From Paracoccaceae bacterium (GTDB taxonomy: Bacteria; Pseudomonadota; Alphaproteobacteria; Rhodobacterales; Rhodobacteraceae): a stretch of DNA of 43,253 nt. Position numbers and translations under genes: made by a program. Positions within the stretch are counted from its first letter, which is position 1. The number at the start of each line of letters is the position of its first letter. This document shows, in pieces, positions 16,151 to 25,632 of the stretch. The stretch lies in contig CANIKY010000012.1 in NCBI GenBank assembly GCA_947468085.1, forward strand, positions 1-43,253. Direction: 5' to 3'. Under the pieces are notes generated by a model. It saw only the letters and a program-made list of their open reading frames with translations, did not search any database and was not told where the DNA came from.

Positions 16151-17266
16151 TCAAAGAATGTGGCCAGCGATGATCATGCGCTGGATTTCGGAACTGCCTT
16201 CGTAGATGCGGAAAATCCGGCAATCACGGGCAAGACGTTCAAGGGGAAAGTCGCGGGTAAAGCCGTAGCCGCCGTGCAGTTGCAACGCCGCATCGGTGAC
16301 GCGGTGAACCATTTCTGACGCAAACAGTTTCGCCATCGAGGCTTGCAACGTGCAGCGCACCCCCGTTTGTCGCAACGCAACCGCTTGGGCGGCCAGCGCG
16401 CGGGCGGCGGCAAGGTCGGTGGCCATATCGGCCAGTTGCCAGCGAATACCTTGGCGGTTCGACAGCGCCTCCCCCCCGATGATGCGGGCCTTGCACCAGT
16501 CTTGCGCAAGCTTTAGCGCGGTATCCGCGATGCCCGTTGCCATGGCGGCCACTTCGATGCGGCCGTGGTCTAGCACCTTCATCGCCGTTTTAAAGCCCGT
16601 GCCTTCGGGGCCAAGGCGGTTTTCTTGCGGGATCAGACAGTCAAACTCCAGCTCCCAGACATGGCCACCGCGCAGGCCCATGGTGCGTTCAACACGGCCA
16701 TAGCTCAGGCCCTGTGTGCCCTTTTCGACCACAAAAGCCGAAATGCCGCGATGGCCTGCGGTGGGGTCTGTGACAGCATAGACAATCAAAAAATCGGCCA
16801 CACCACCGTTGGAAATGAAGCACTTAGACCCTTTCAGGCGGTAGTGGTCGCCCTGACGGGTGGCCGTGGTGCGCATATCGGCGGGGTCAGAACCTGCGTT
16901 GCGTTCGGTTAAAGCAAAGGCCCCAAGCTTATCGCCTGCCGCCGCATCGGGCAAAAACCGGGCTTGCAAAGCGGCATCGGCCCCAAGCAGCAGCGAGTCG
17001 GTCGCCAGATAATGCGCCGTCAGGGCCGAGGCGGTCGACCCGCAGGCCCCTGCCACAGCCTCGACCGCCGCATACAGCGCTGAGGCTGCGATGTCGGGGC
17101 CATAGGGCGCGGGCAGATTGGCCCCCATCAGGCCAAGATCAGCCAAGATGGCCAGTTGGCGGTGCACGAACTGGGCGGTTTCATCGGTTTCCGCGGCCAA
17201 GGGGGCGACTTTCTCGGCCAAAGCGCGGTGCAGTTGGTCGAGGAAGCTAATCTCTTCGGGGGTCAT
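16151..17266 (-). CDS. Acyl-CoA dehydrogenase inside the hut operon
   Basis: A 371-residue acyl-CoA dehydrogenase. Visible features are the N-terminal helical domain, the FAD/substrate strand [37 protein letters not shown], the C-terminal [20 protein letters not shown], and a catalytic-base region [10 protein letters not shown] with the usual glutamate. It would form a 2,3-double bond on a CoA thioester, passing electrons to ETF. The start overlaps the CoA transferase stop as ATGA and hutU follows 7 bp later, so it is embedded in histidine degradation. That pathway needs no CoA steps. Together with its neighbour it resembles the CaiA/CaiB pair of carnitine metabolism. Its substrate may be an imidazole acyl-CoA; this is inference. 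Confidence 0.93.
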   Translation of the reverse strand: MTPEEISFLDQLHRALAEKVAPLAAETDETAQFVHRQLAILADLGLMGANLPAPYGPDIAASALYAAVEAVAGACGSTASALTAHYLATDSLLLGADAALQARFLPDAAAGDKLGAFALTERNAGSDPADMRTTATRQGDHYRLKGSKCFISNGGVADFLIVYAVTDPTAGHRGISAFVVEKGTQGLSYGRVERTMGLRGGHVWELEFDCLIPQENRLGPEGTGFKTAMKVLDHGRIEVAAMATGIADTALKLAQDWCKARIIGGEALSNRQGIRWQLADMATDLAAARALAAQAVALRQTGVRCTLQASMAKLFASEMVHRVTDAALQLHGGYGFTRDFPLERLARDCRIFRIYEGSSEIQRMIIAGHIL

Positions 17267-18396
17267 GGCGCTGCTCCGAACTTGGCCAGAATGGCGGGCC
17301 CATCGGCACCCAGTTGCGGGGCGGTGGTGGGCGACAGGGGCTTTGCCCCGTCAAAGCGCACAGGTTGGCCGATGATGGCCGATGTGCCCATTACAGGATG
17401 TGGCATGTGCGCCACCAAATCGCGGGCGATGGCATGGGGCGAGGCTGCGGCCTCAGCCAGTGTTTGCACTTGGGCGGTGGGGATGCCAGCGGCGGCGAGG
17501 GTTGCGACAACCTCGGCCACGGGGCGCTGCATTGTCCAGTGTTCAATAGCGGCTTTGATGCGCGGCTCTTGTGCTGTGCGGCCTTCGTCAGTGGACAGGG
17601 CTAAATCGCCGCCCATGTCAGACCCGATCACGGCGCACAGCGACTGCCATTGACGCTCTCCCAACACGGCGATGACGGCTTGGCCATCGCTACAGGTAAA
17701 ACAGCCAAAGGGGGTCGACAGCGGGTGGCGGTTGCCGACTGGCGCAGGCGTGCGGCCTGCGTAGAACTGCAAGGCATGGCTGGTGGGTAATAAGGAAAAC
17801 AACGCATCAAACATCGCCACATCAATGGTGACCCCCTCACCCGTGGCATTTCGGCGGTAAAGGGCAGCAAGAATGGCCCAAGACGCATAAAGCCCCGCCA
17901 TCAAATCGCCGTAACTTTCGCCCACTTTCAAGGGCTTGCCCCCCGCCTCTCCCGTCGCGGCCATCAGCCCAGACATGGCCTGCGCCACCAGATCATAGGC
18001 GGGCAAATGCGCATCCGGCCCGCTTTGCCCAAAGCCCGAGATCGAAGCGTAGATCAGCGCAGGCTTGTCTTGCCGCAACTCTGGCCCAAGACCCAAGCGG
18101 GCGGCCACGCCGGGGCGGAAGTTTTCCACCACCACATCGCATTGCAAGGCGATGGAACGTGCCACCTGCACGGCCTTTGGGTCTTTCAGATCCAGCACAA
18201 TCGACTGTTTGCCGCGGTTCATCAGCGTAAACAGCGCGGATTCGCCCTGAACAAAGGGGCCGATGTGACGGTAATCATCGCCCTGTGGCGGTTCCAGCTT
18301 GATCACCTCGGCCCCCAAATCGGCCAGAAGGGCGGTGCAAAAGGGGCCTGCCATCACGCGGGTCAGATCAAGAATTTTAAGGCCCTGCAACATCAT
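17263..18396 (-). CDS. CaiB/BaiF-family (class III) CoA transferase inside the hut operon
   Basis: A 377-residue class III CoA transferase. It has the N-terminal [30 protein letters not shown] block, [29 protein letters not shown], and [13 protein letters not shown] with the catalytic aspartate that forms the acyl anhydride. These enzymes move CoA between two acids of similar shape, so the product acid can return the CoA to the next substrate. The start ATG (18396) overlaps the hutH stop and no Shine-Dalgarno is obvious, so translation is probably coupled. Its position between hutH and the acyl-CoA dehydrogenase points to an acid that joins the pathway at urocanate. Confidence 0.93.
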   Translation of the reverse strand: MMLQGLKILDLTRVMAGPFCTALLADLGAEVIKLEPPQGDDYRHIGPFVQGESALFTLMNRGKQSIVLDLKDPKAVQVARSIALQCDVVVENFRPGVAARLGLGPELRQDKPALIYASISGFGQSGPDAHLPAYDLVAQAMSGLMAATGEAGGKPLKVGESYGDLMAGLYASWAILAALYRRNATGEGVTIDVAMFDALFSLLPTSHALQFYAGRTPAPVGNRHPLSTPFGCFTCSDGQAVIAVLGERQWQSLCAVIGSDMGGDLALSTDEGRTAQEPRIKAAIEHWTMQRPVAEVVATLAAAGIPTAQVQTLAEAAASPHAIARDLVAHMPHPVMGTSAIIGQPVRFDGAKPLSPTTAPQLGADGPAILAKFGAAP

Positions 18397-19922
18397 AGCG
18401 CAGGCATTTCAACGCCAGAGGCGTCGACAAGCGCGCCCGATGCCACCAACCGCGCGGCGGCGGCCAGATCGGGGGCCATGTAGCGGTCATCGCCCAAGGT
18501 CGCCACATCTTGCCGCAACCGCGCCACCACTGCCGCAAGTGGGGCCGAAGTTGGCAAGGGTGCGCGAAAATCAATGCCTTGGGCGGCGGTGATCGCCTCG
18601 ACCCCCAAGATCACATTCAGGTTTTCCACCATCCGCCCCAAGCGCCGCGCACCGTGGGCGGCCATTGAAACGTGATCTTCCTGATTGGCCGAAGTGGGGG
18701 TGGAATCGATCACGGTTGGATGGGCCATATGTTTGTTTTCGCTCATCAAAGCGGCCGTTGTTACCTCGGCGATCATCAGGCCGGAATTCAGGCCCGGGCG
18801 CGGCGTTAGGAAGGCGGGAAGATCGAAACTCAGCACCGGATCAACCATTAAAGCCACACGGCGCTGGGCTATCGCGCCAATTTCACTGATCGCCATAGCT
18901 ATCATATCGGCTGCAAAACCAACGGGTTCGGCGTGAAAGTTGCCACCAGAGACGATCTGCCCATCTGACAGCACCAAGGGATTGTCGGTGGCGGCATTCG
19001 CCTCGATCTCTAAAGTGCGGGCGGATTGGCGCAGAATATCCATCGCAGCGCCCGTCACCTGCGGCTGGCAGCGGATGCAATAGGGGTCTTGCACGCGCGC
19101 ATCGCCCTCGCGGTGGCTTTCGCGGATCACCGATCCTGCCAGCAGTGCCCGCAACGTCGCCGCCGCATCAATCTGCCCCGGTTGGCCGCGCAAGGCGTGA
19201 ATTTCAGCCTCTAGCGGCGCGGTTGAGCCCATGATCGCATCCGTCGACAGGGCCGAGGTGACAAGCGCTGTCAGCCCCCCCCGCCATGCACCAAACAGGC
19301 CCACCAGCGCGTAAGCGGTGGAAAACTGCGTGCCGTTGATGAGGGCAAGCCCCTCTTTAGCACCCAAAATTATGGGAAAAATCTCAGCATCATCAAGCGC
19401 TTGCGCGGCGGTTTTGATCTGGCCGTTATGTTCAGCCTCGCCGTGGCCGATCATCACCGCCGTCATATGGGCCAAGGGGGCCAAGTCACCACTGGCCCCG
19501 ACAGAACCTTGGGCGGGGATCACCGGCGTCACACCCGCCGCCAGCATGGATTGCAGCATCTCGATAATCTGCCAGCGCACGCCGGATGCGCCGCGCCCCA
19601 AGGATAAAAGCTTCAGCGCCATCATAAAGCGCACCACGGGACGGGGCATGGCATCACCCACACCGCAGCAATGCGACAAGATCAGGTTTTTCTGCAAGGT
19701 TTCGGTATCTTGCGGGGCGATCTTTAAGCTGGCCAACTTGCCAAAGCCGGTGTTTACGCCATAAACTGCCGCTGACCCTGCCGCAGCCTTAGCGATTTGC
19801 GCTGCTGCCCAGTCCACACCTGCGCGGGCAGAAGGATCCAGCACCGCTGGCGCCTGAGTTCGAAACAAGCGTTCCAACTGCGCCAAGGTGGTTTGGCCAG
19901 GGATCAGGATTTCAGGCGTCAA
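18393..19922 (-). CDS. hutH: Histidine ammonia-lyase
   Basis: First enzyme of histidine degradation, converting histidine to urocanate and ammonia. From the chosen start the protein has 509 residues, normal for the family. The Ala-Ser-Gly that cyclises into the MIO electrophile lies at residues 143-145 ([15 protein letters not shown]), nearly the same numbering as in Pseudomonas. [20 protein letters not shown] and [15 protein letters not shown] are also conserved. The start is TTG at 19922: GGAGG sits 5 bp upstream, and the family N-terminus ([12 protein letters not shown]) begins there. A longer frame reaches 20072 but runs through hutI. It overlaps the hutI 3' end by 11 bp. Confidence 0.96.
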   Translation of the reverse strand: MTPEILIPGQTTLAQLERLFRTQAPAVLDPSARAGVDWAAAQIAKAAAGSAAVYGVNTGFGKLASLKIAPQDTETLQKNLILSHCCGVGDAMPRPVVRFMMALKLLSLGRGASGVRWQIIEMLQSMLAAGVTPVIPAQGSVGASGDLAPLAHMTAVMIGHGEAEHNGQIKTAAQALDDAEIFPIILGAKEGLALINGTQFSTAYALVGLFGAWRGGLTALVTSALSTDAIMGSTAPLEAEIHALRGQPGQIDAAATLRALLAGSVIRESHREGDARVQDPYCIRCQPQVTGAAMDILRQSARTLEIEANAATDNPLVLSDGQIVSGGNFHAEPVGFAADMIAMAISEIGAIAQRRVALMVDPVLSFDLPAFLTPRPGLNSGLMIAEVTTAALMSENKHMAHPTVIDSTPTSANQEDHVSMAAHGARRLGRMVENLNVILGVEAITAAQGIDFRAPLPTSAPLAAVVARLRQDVATLGDDRYMAPDLAAAARLVASGALVDASGVEMPAL

Positions 19923-21111
19923 AGCGGCCTCCAAACATACGGGCGTGCAGGGGAGTTGCCCCGATTCTATAAGATAATTCCGCAGGATGGCGGGCGTTCC
20001 AGATGCACAGATCAGCCCGTTTTCCCCGAGCCAGAACACCGCAATCGGCCAGCCCAAGGGCGCGCGCCGCATGGATGGTGGTGCCTTGCAGGGCTTCTAG
20101 CGGGGTCATGCGAAAAAGCGTGCAGGCCATGTTCATGGCCAAAGTCAGCGACGTCATGGGCGATGAGCCCGGGTTGCAATCGGTGGCAACCGCCATCGCA
20201 ACCCCCGCCTGTCGCAGGGCGGCAATGGGGGGCATTTGGGTTTCGCGCAGGGTGTAAAAGGCACCGGGCAAAATCACGGCCACGCTGCCCGATGCGGCCA
20301 TCGCGGCCACGCCGTCCGCGCCCAGATATTCCAGATGATCCGCCGACAAAGCACCATAGCCCGCCGCCATGACAGCGCCCTTCAGGTCGGAAAGCTGCTC
20401 GGCATGCAGTTTTACGGGCAAGCCCAAAGTGCTGGCTTGGGCAAACAGGCGGTCAAGCTCGGCCACCGAAAAGGCGATGCCTTCGCAAAAGGCATCGACC
20501 GCGTCGATCAGGCCCAAGGCGGCGGCTTGGTGCAGCACGGGGATGGCGACCTCGTCGATATAAGCGCCAGCGCGGCCTTGGTATTCTGGCGGGATGGCAT
20601 GGGCCGCCAGATGCGTAACTTGCACCCGCACCGCGCGGTGCTGGCCGATCTGGCGCGCCACGCGCAGCATTTTTAGCTCATCGGCCACATTCAGGCCGTA
20701 GCCGGATTTCACCTCGATCACCGTCGCGCCACCTGCCATGATCTGATCGGCGCGCATCAGGGCTTGGGCCAGCAGGTCAGCCTCTGATGCGGCGCGGGTG
20801 GCGCTTACGGTCGACAGGATACCGCCACCAGCGCGGGCCACCTGTTCATAGCTGGCCCCGTTCAGGCGCAATTCAAACTCTGCCGCGCGGTCACCGGCAA
20901 AGACGATATGGGTGTGACAATCGATCAGGCCCGGGGTGACAAGTTTGCCGCCAAGGTCTTGCGGTGCAAGACCGCCAAAAGCGGCGGGAACTTCGGCCAT
21001 GGGGCCTGCGAAAGTGATCTGGTCACCGTCAATCACCAAAGCCCCGCCCTCGATCAGGCCATAGCCCTGCACCATCGTCGCAAGCGTTGCATTGGTTAGA
21101 AGAATCGGCAT
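19912..21111 (-). CDS. hutI: Imidazolonepropionase
   Basis: Third enzyme of histidine degradation, hydrolysing 4-imidazolone-5-propionate to N-formimidoyl-glutamate. It is a 399-residue amidohydrolase. Metal ligands are visible as the HTH of [15 protein letters not shown], a histidine in [13 protein letters not shown], and the aspartate in [18 protein letters not shown] and [11 protein letters not shown] are characteristic of HutI. The start [10 protein letters not shown] at 21111 fits the family and leaves a 22-nt leader from the predicted promoter. It is the first gene of the leftward operon hutI - hutH - CoA transferase - acyl-CoA dehydrogenase - hutU and is divergent from hutF. Confidence 0.97.
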   Translation of the reverse strand: MPILLTNATLATMVQGYGLIEGGALVIDGDQITFAGPMAEVPAAFGGLAPQDLGGKLVTPGLIDCHTHIVFAGDRAAEFELRLNGASYEQVARAGGGILSTVSATRAASEADLLAQALMRADQIMAGGATVIEVKSGYGLNVADELKMLRVARQIGQHRAVRVQVTHLAAHAIPPEYQGRAGAYIDEVAIPVLHQAAALGLIDAVDAFCEGIAFSVAELDRLFAQASTLGLPVKLHAEQLSDLKGAVMAAGYGALSADHLEYLGADGVAAMAASGSVAVILPGAFYTLRETQMPPIAALRQAGVAMAVATDCNPGSSPMTSLTLAMNMACTLFRMTPLEALQGTTIHAARALGLADCGVLARGKRADLCIWNARHPAELSYRIGATPLHARMFGGRFDA

Positions 21112-21116
21112 GAGCC

Positions 21117-21169
21117 TTGCCTTATGTCTGGATCTATTGCTATTATGTCTGCACATATTCCAAAGTCAA
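21117..21169. promoter_or_regulatory. Back-to-back hut promoters with shared palindromic operator (putative HutC site)
   Basis: Leftward promoter: TTGACT (21164-21169) and TAATAG (21140-21145) on the minus strand, 18-bp spacer. Rightward promoter: TTGCCT (21117-21122) and TATTAT (21141-21146), 18-bp spacer. The palindrome TATGT-CTGC-ACATA (21144-21157) covers the leftward spacer and the rightward -10 to start-point region, so one bound repressor could block both. A direct repeat TTATGTCTG occurs at 21122-21130 and 21143-21151, 21 bp apart (two helical turns). HutC, encoded downstream of hutF, is the obvious candidate repressor with urocanate as inducer. Confidence 0.65.
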
Positions 21170-21178
21170 GGAGCGGCC

Positions 21179-22519
21179 ATGCTGCTGCACGCCGATCACG
21201 CCCTGTTGCCGCAAGGTTGGGTGCAAGATGTCACGGTTCAAATCACCGATGGCCGGATTGCGGCCGTTGGTCCAGCGCGTGGCGGGATGCGCGTCGGCTG
21301 CCTGCTGCCTGCGCCTGTCAACCTGCACAGCCACGCTTTTCAACGCGCTATGGCGGGGTTGACCGAATACCGCACCGCTGGCCAAGACAGTTTTTGGACA
21401 TGGCGCAACCTGATGTACCGCTTTTTAGAACACCTTTCGCCCGAAGATGTGGGTGTCATCGCAGCCCAAGTGATGGTGGAAATGGCAGAGGCGGGTTACG
21501 GGGCTGTGGCCGAGTTTCACTATCTGCACCATGGGCCGCAGGGCAGCGCCTACGCCGACCGCGCCGAGATGGCGGGGCAAATTTGTGCGGCGGCGCAGGA
21601 AACTGGCTTTGGGCTGACGCTGCTGCCGGTTCTGTACGAGCGGGGCGGCTGTGACGGGCGTGCCTTGGCGGGCGGGCAGTTGCGGTTTGGTAATGATCTG
21701 GACGGGTATTTGACCTTACGAGAGGGGGCGGCGCGCCATTTGGCCGCTTTACCCGCCGATTGTGTGCTGGGCCAAGCGCCCCATTCTTTGCGCGCCGTCT
21801 CGCCCACCAGCCTTGCCGCAATGACAACCCTAAAGGGGCCTATCCACATCCATGTCGCCGAACAGGTGGCCGAGGTGGACGAGTTGCTTGCCCATACCGG
21901 CCAGCGCCCGGTTGACTGGCTGTTGTCACATGCACCAGTGGATCAGCGCTGGTGCCTGATACATGCCACACACATGCTGCCCGCCGAAACCTTGGGCCTT
22001 GCGCAATCGGGCGCTGTGGCGGGCCTTTGCCCGATCACCGAGGCGAACTTGGGCGACGGCATCTTTGACGGCGCGCGGTATCTCGCGGCGGGCGGGGCGT
22101 TCGGGATTGGGTCGGATAGCAATGTGCGCATTTCCCTTAGTGAAGAAATCCGCATGCTGGAGTATTCGCAACGCTTGGGGCTTAAGGCCCGCGCAGTGCT
22201 GGCCGATCACCGCTCTGTCGGGCGACGGGTCTTTGAAGGGATGGTGCAAGGCGGCGCGCAGGCAGCGGGGCGCGATGCGGGGGCGATTGAGGTAGGCAAA
22301 TGGGCCGATCTGGTGGCGCTTGATGCCAGTGGGCAGGATATGGCGGGGCGCAAGGGGGATAGGCTGCTCGACACCTTTGCCTTTGCCAGCGATGACCGCA
22401 TGGTCCGCCACGTTTGGTCGGCAGGCCGCCACATCGTGCAAGACGGCCACCACATCGCCCGTGACGGCGTGCGCGCGCGCTTTGCGACCGTCATGGCCCG
22501 CTTGGCCTCGGTGCTGTAA
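21179..22519 (+). CDS. hutF: Formimidoylglutamate deiminase
   Basis: Hydrolyses N-formimidoyl-glutamate to N-formyl-glutamate and ammonia, the branch of histidine degradation that normally continues through HutG. The 446-residue amidohydrolase has PAPVNLHSHAFQRAMAGLTEY with the metal-binding HSH, FHYLHHGPQG, IHIHVAEQVAEVDE, a histidine in CLIHATHM, and the catalytic aspartate in FGIGSDSNVRISL. The start at 21179 has AAGGAG 5 bp upstream; earlier in-frame starts would cross the promoter region. The stop overlaps the hutC start by one base (TAATG). The HutG that should follow is not in this window. Confidence 0.95.
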   Translation: MLLHADHALLPQGWVQDVTVQITDGRIAAVGPARGGMRVGCLLPAPVNLHSHAFQRAMAGLTEYRTAGQDSFWTWRNLMYRFLEHLSPEDVGVIAAQVMVEMAEAGYGAVAEFHYLHHGPQGSAYADRAEMAGQICAAAQETGFGLTLLPVLYERGGCDGRALAGGQLRFGNDLDGYLTLREGAARHLAALPADCVLGQAPHSLRAVSPTSLAAMTTLKGPIHIHVAEQVAEVDELLAHTGQRPVDWLLSHAPVDQRWCLIHATHMLPAETLGLAQSGAVAGLCPITEANLGDGIFDGARYLAAGGAFGIGSDSNVRISLSEEIRMLEYSQRLGLKARAVLADHRSVGRRVFEGMVQGGAQAAGRDAGAIEVGKWADLVALDASGQDMAGRKGDRLLDTFAFASDDRMVRHVWSAGRHIVQDGHHIARDGVRARFATVMARLASVL

Positions 22520-23199
22520 TGGCGGGTTGGGAGGCTATTCGAACCGAGGTTCTAGCCCGCATCCGCAGCCGCGCTTGGCCCTTGGGGACGCTGATCCCGA
22601 CCGAGGCCGCCTTGGCGCAGGAATTTGGCGTGGCACGTGCGACGGTGAACCGCGCCCTGTCGGAACTTGCGCGCGCTGGCGTGCTGGAACGCAAGCGCAA
22701 GGCGGGCACGCGGGTTGCAGCCCTTCCGGTGCGCAAGGCCACGCTGGATATCCCCGTGATCCGCGCCGAAGTCGAAGCGCGCGGCGAGGTTTACGGCCTG
22801 CGCCTGTTGCGCTGCGATCTGGCCCAACCGCCCGTGCCCGTGCTTGCCCGTTTGGGGCAGGATGTGGGGGAAATGCTGCATATCGAAACCCTGCACCTCG
22901 CCTCGGGCCGAGGGTTTGCGCTGGAGGACCGCTGGCTGAACCCTGCCATCCTGCCCACTCCCCTGCCCGACTTTGCCGCCATCAGCGCCAATGAATGGCT
23001 GGTGGCCCATGTCTCATATGCAAGCGGCGACATCAGCTTTGCCGCCGAACCCGCCAGTGATGCCGCTGCCGCAGCCTTGGGCATCGCGCAAGGATCGGCC
23101 GTTTTTGTCACCGAACGCTGCACTTGGGCCCCCGATGCGCCCATCACTTGGGTGCGTCTTGTCCATGCCCCGGGCTACCGCCTTTCCACCGTCTTATAG
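22519..23199 (+). CDS. hutC: GntR-family histidine utilisation repressor
   Basis: A 226-residue GntR/HutC-type regulator. The N-terminal winged helix covers about residues 1-65 (GTLIPTEAALAQEFGVARAT, then VNRALSELARAGVLERKRKAGTR, the diagnostic GntR block). The C-terminal UTRA ligand domain follows, with LHIETLHLASGRGFALEDRWL and the late VTERCTWAPDAPITWVRL. HutC proteins sense urocanate. It overlaps the hutF stop by one base and so is cotranscribed from a promoter it probably represses. Its likely site is the palindrome between hutI and hutF. Confidence 0.94.
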   Translation: MAGWEAIRTEVLARIRSRAWPLGTLIPTEAALAQEFGVARATVNRALSELARAGVLERKRKAGTRVAALPVRKATLDIPVIRAEVEARGEVYGLRLLRCDLAQPPVPVLARLGQDVGEMLHIETLHLASGRGFALEDRWLNPAILPTPLPDFAAISANEWLVAHVSYASGDISFAAEPASDAAAAALGIAQGSAVFVTERCTWAPDAPITWVRLVHAPGYRLSTVL

Positions 23200-23207
23200 G
23201 AAACCCC

Positions 23208-23861
23208 ATGCACTACGCCCCCGGCCGCGAGGCTTGCCCCCTGCCCTTTTCGCCCTTTAAATCCTGCACCGTGCCACGCCCGATCGGCTGGATCTCGACC
23301 GTCGATGCCCAAGGCCGCGCCAATCTGGCCCCCTATAGCCAATGGCAAAACCTGTCCTTTGACCCGCCCATGGTGATGTTTGCCGCCAACCCCTATTCTG
23401 ATGGGCGGCGCAAACATTCGGTGCTGAACGCCGAAGAGACGGGGTGGTTTGTCTGGAACATGGCGACCTATGATCTGCGCGAGGCGGTCAATATCTCGGC
23501 GATGGAATGGCCTGCGGGCGTTGACGAGTTTGACAAGGCAGGTGTGACCAAGGCGGCCTGCCTTGATGCCCCCGGGCCACGGGTGGCCGAAAGCCCCGCG
23601 CAGTTTGAATGCCGCTATCTGCAAACCACGCGGCTTAAAGGCAACTCTGCCCACGGCGGGGTCGATGTGGTTTACGGCGAGGTGACGCGCATTCATGTCA
23701 AAGACGAGGTGATCCTGCCCGATGGCAAGCTGGACATCCTTGGCATCCGCCCCTTGGCGCGCTTGGGCTATTACGATTACACCTCGGTCACCGAAGTCTT
23801 CGAAATGCGCATCCCGGGCGCATCAGAGGCAGCGGCGAAGGGATTAGAGGGTAAGGCCTAA
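23208..23861 (+). CDS. Flavin reductase-like domain protein
   Basis: A 217-residue protein of the FMN-binding split-barrel (flavin reductase) family. The FMN region is seen in SCTVPRPIGWISTVDAQGRA, NLAPYSQWQNLSFDPPMVMF and TGWFVWNMAT. Members either reduce free flavin for a partner oxygenase or bind FMN for other redox work. The start at 23208 has AGGAAA close upstream, only 8 bp after hutC, so it is probably the last gene of the rightward hut transcript. Its part in histidine metabolism is unclear. A long hairpin overlaps its stop codon. Confidence 0.85.
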   Translation: MHYAPGREACPLPFSPFKSCTVPRPIGWISTVDAQGRANLAPYSQWQNLSFDPPMVMFAANPYSDGRRKHSVLNAEETGWFVWNMATYDLREAVNISAMEWPAGVDEFDKAGVTKAACLDAPGPRVAESPAQFECRYLQTTRLKGNSAHGGVDVVYGEVTRIHVKDEVILPDGKLDILGIRPLARLGYYDYTSVTEVFEMRIPGASEAAAKGLEGKA

Positions 23862-23873
23862 CTTACCCTCTAA
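23844..23873. terminator. Bidirectional hairpin overlapping a stop codon
   Basis: TTAGAGGGTAAG (23844-23855) and CTTACCCTCTAA (23862-23873) form a perfect 12-bp stem with the loop GCCTAA. The stop codon TAA of the flavin reductase gene is in the loop. The opposite gene ends at 23914, so the hairpin serves convergent transcripts. There is little T-run on either side. Confidence 0.75.
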
Positions 23874-23913
23874 CCCACATAGTCATCTCGGCCCAAGCGC
23901 TGCGGGTCGGGCC

Positions 23914-24870
23914 TTAGGCCAGACGCGGGTTTTTGTCCTTAGCCCCCGTCCAGATCGGGTTCGACCACGCCCGCTTGCCCGCCGCATCAATCACGGCCGC
24001 GCGCACGAAGGGCGAATTGTTCAACCGCTCCAACGGGACGGCCCCGCGCGTCAGCGAATGGCCATGCACGGCTTTGGCCCCCGTGCCCCAGCCGATCGCG
24101 ACGATAGAACTGACGGCGGAACATTCCACAACCAGATGCCCGTCCTCGACCCGCACATCGCGCAATTCGGGGCCTTGGGAGGAATAAAACGCCCCCGCTT
24201 TCAGCGCCGCCAAAAGGGCCACGGGTGTGTTCGTTTCCGATTTCACCATGGTCCAGCCGCCAAAATGATCAGGCTCAGAGAAATGCGCGTCATCGGTGGC
24301 GATCAGGGTCAAGTCACGCCCTTCGGTCAGCAATTGGTCAGCGATGGCAAAGCCGTCGGGGCGGTCACAGCCCATGGCACAGCCGTGATTGTAAATCTCT
24401 ACCGCATGGGCGGCGGTGATCGACCGCGCATCTTCTACCGTCAGGCCCGACCATTGCGGATGGGCGACGGCCACAAAGGCCCCCGCCGCCACCGCGCGGG
24501 CGGCGATTTGCGGGCCGGTTTCTTGGCCTGCAACTGGCAAGAAGAGTGGCGAGTTTGACGGGGCAAAATCTGGTGGCAGGCCTACGGCCAGAATATGCCA
24601 CAACTCGCCGTTCTCCATAGCCCCCGAGTGCAGTTCTGCCCCCAAGATCGTGGTGAAAGCGGTGTCGCGAAACGACGCGGTATCGACAATCGGATAGCCG
24701 TAATGGCCCACGAAATGGTCCGTCAGGGCGATGAAATCATAGCCTTCGGCCTTATAGCGGCGGCAGACCTCGGCAGGGTCCAACACGCCGTCCGACCGTG
24801 TGGAATGGGTGTGCAGATTGCCGCGCCAAAAGCGGCCGGAATTTGTGAAGGCAGGCAGGGTTAGGGTCAT
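23914..24870 (-). CDS. PHP-domain metal-dependent hydrolase, CehA/McbA-like
   Basis: A 318-residue PHP-superfamily protein. Metal ligands typical of the fold are visible: HTH in RGNLHTHSTRSDG, the ALTDHF motif, a glutamate in LGAELHSG, a histidine in VAVAHPQWSG, and IATDDAHFSEPDH near the C-terminal part. CehA/McbA relatives hydrolyse phosphate or carbamate esters, but many are uncharacterised. AAGGA lies 7-8 bp before the start. It is the last gene of a probable operon with the SDR and enolase-superfamily genes, which suggests a sugar-acid or related pathway. No specific substrate can be named. Confidence 0.82.
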   Translation of the reverse strand: MTLTLPAFTNSGRFWRGNLHTHSTRSDGVLDPAEVCRRYKAEGYDFIALTDHFVGHYGYPIVDTASFRDTAFTTILGAELHSGAMENGELWHILAVGLPPDFAPSNSPLFLPVAGQETGPQIAARAVAAGAFVAVAHPQWSGLTVEDARSITAAHAVEIYNHGCAMGCDRPDGFAIADQLLTEGRDLTLIATDDAHFSEPDHFGGWTMVKSETNTPVALLAALKAGAFYSSQGPELRDVRVEDGHLVVECSAVSSIVAIGWGTGAKAVHGHSLTRGAVPLERLNNSPFVRAAVIDAAGKRAWSNPIWTGAKDKNPRLA

Positions 24871-24894
24871 GTAAGTGTCCTTGGCAAAGAGTGT

Positions 24895-25632
24895 TCAGCC
24901 GCGCCCGATATAGGGCATATCGCGGGCCATGATGGTGATGAAAGGCACGTTCACATCCAAAGGCAGGCGCGCCATAGTCAAGACAGCCTCGGCCACATGG
25001 CCCACATCCATCACCGGTTCGATCTTGATCTGCCCATCGGCCTGCGGCACGCCGGTTTGAAAGCGCGCGGCCATTTGGGTCAGGGCATTGCCGATATCAA
25101 TCTGGCCACAAGCGATGTTAAAGGCGCGCCCGTCCAGACCCAGCGTTTTGGTCAAGCCCGTGATGGCGTGTTTGGTGGTGGTATAAGGGGCTGACCCCGG
25201 ACGCGGCGCATGGGCCGAGATGGACCCGTTGTTGATAATCCGCCCGCCTTGCGGATCTTGCCGGCGCATCTGGCCAAAGGCCGCTCGGGCGCACAGATAC
25301 ATGCCGTTGAGGTTGACATTGACCACCTCGAACCATGTATCTAGCGGGATTTCGTCAATCGGCCCCGCCTTGGCTGACATGCCGGCGTTGTTAAACAGGA
25401 CATCCACCCGCCCAAAGGCTGCGGCGGCTTGGGCAAAGGCGGCGTCGACCTGATTGGGCTGGGTCACATCACAGGGCAGCACCAAAGCGGCAGGGTGATC
25501 GCTTGCCGTTTCGGCCAAAGCCTCGGCCCGCCGTCCGATCAGGCCCACATTCCAGCCCTCGGCCAGAAATTTATGCGCGGTGGCCCGCCCGATGCCCGAC
25601 CCCGCGCCGGTGATGATAATGGTTTGTGTCAC
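24895..25632 (-). CDS. Short-chain dehydrogenase/reductase (SDR)
   Basis: A 245-residue classical SDR. The cofactor motif [10 protein letters not shown] is at the N-terminus, NNAG follows, and the catalytic Ser, Tyr and Lys are in NNGSISAH and YTTTKHA. A basic arginine pair in IGRRAEAL after the second strand may favour NADP+. I chose the GTG at 25632 because it overlaps the enolase-gene stop as GTGA and has GGGAG 8 bp upstream. An ATG six codons earlier (25650) has no visible Shine-Dalgarno. It is coupled to the enolase-superfamily gene, so it may oxidise or reduce a sugar-acid related to that enzyme's product. Confidence 0.87.
   Translation of the reverse strand: MTQTIIITGAGSGIGRATAHKFLAEGWNVGLIGRRAEALAETASDHPAALVLPCDVTQPNQVDAAFAQAAAAFGRVDVLFNNAGMSAKAGPIDEIPLDTWFEVVNVNLNGMYLCARAAFGQMRRQDPQGGRIINNGSISAHAPRPGSAPYTTTKHAITGLTKTLGLDGRAFNIACGQIDIGNALTQMAARFQTGVPQADGQIKIEPVMDVGHVAEAVLTMARLPLDVNVPFITIMARDMPYIGRG

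Noticed and set aside
16151-18396. Carnitine degradation operon (caiAB)
   Set aside because: No caiD, caiC, caiE or carnitine transporter is present, and both genes are embedded between hutH and hutU. Only the enzyme-family logic is carnitine-like.
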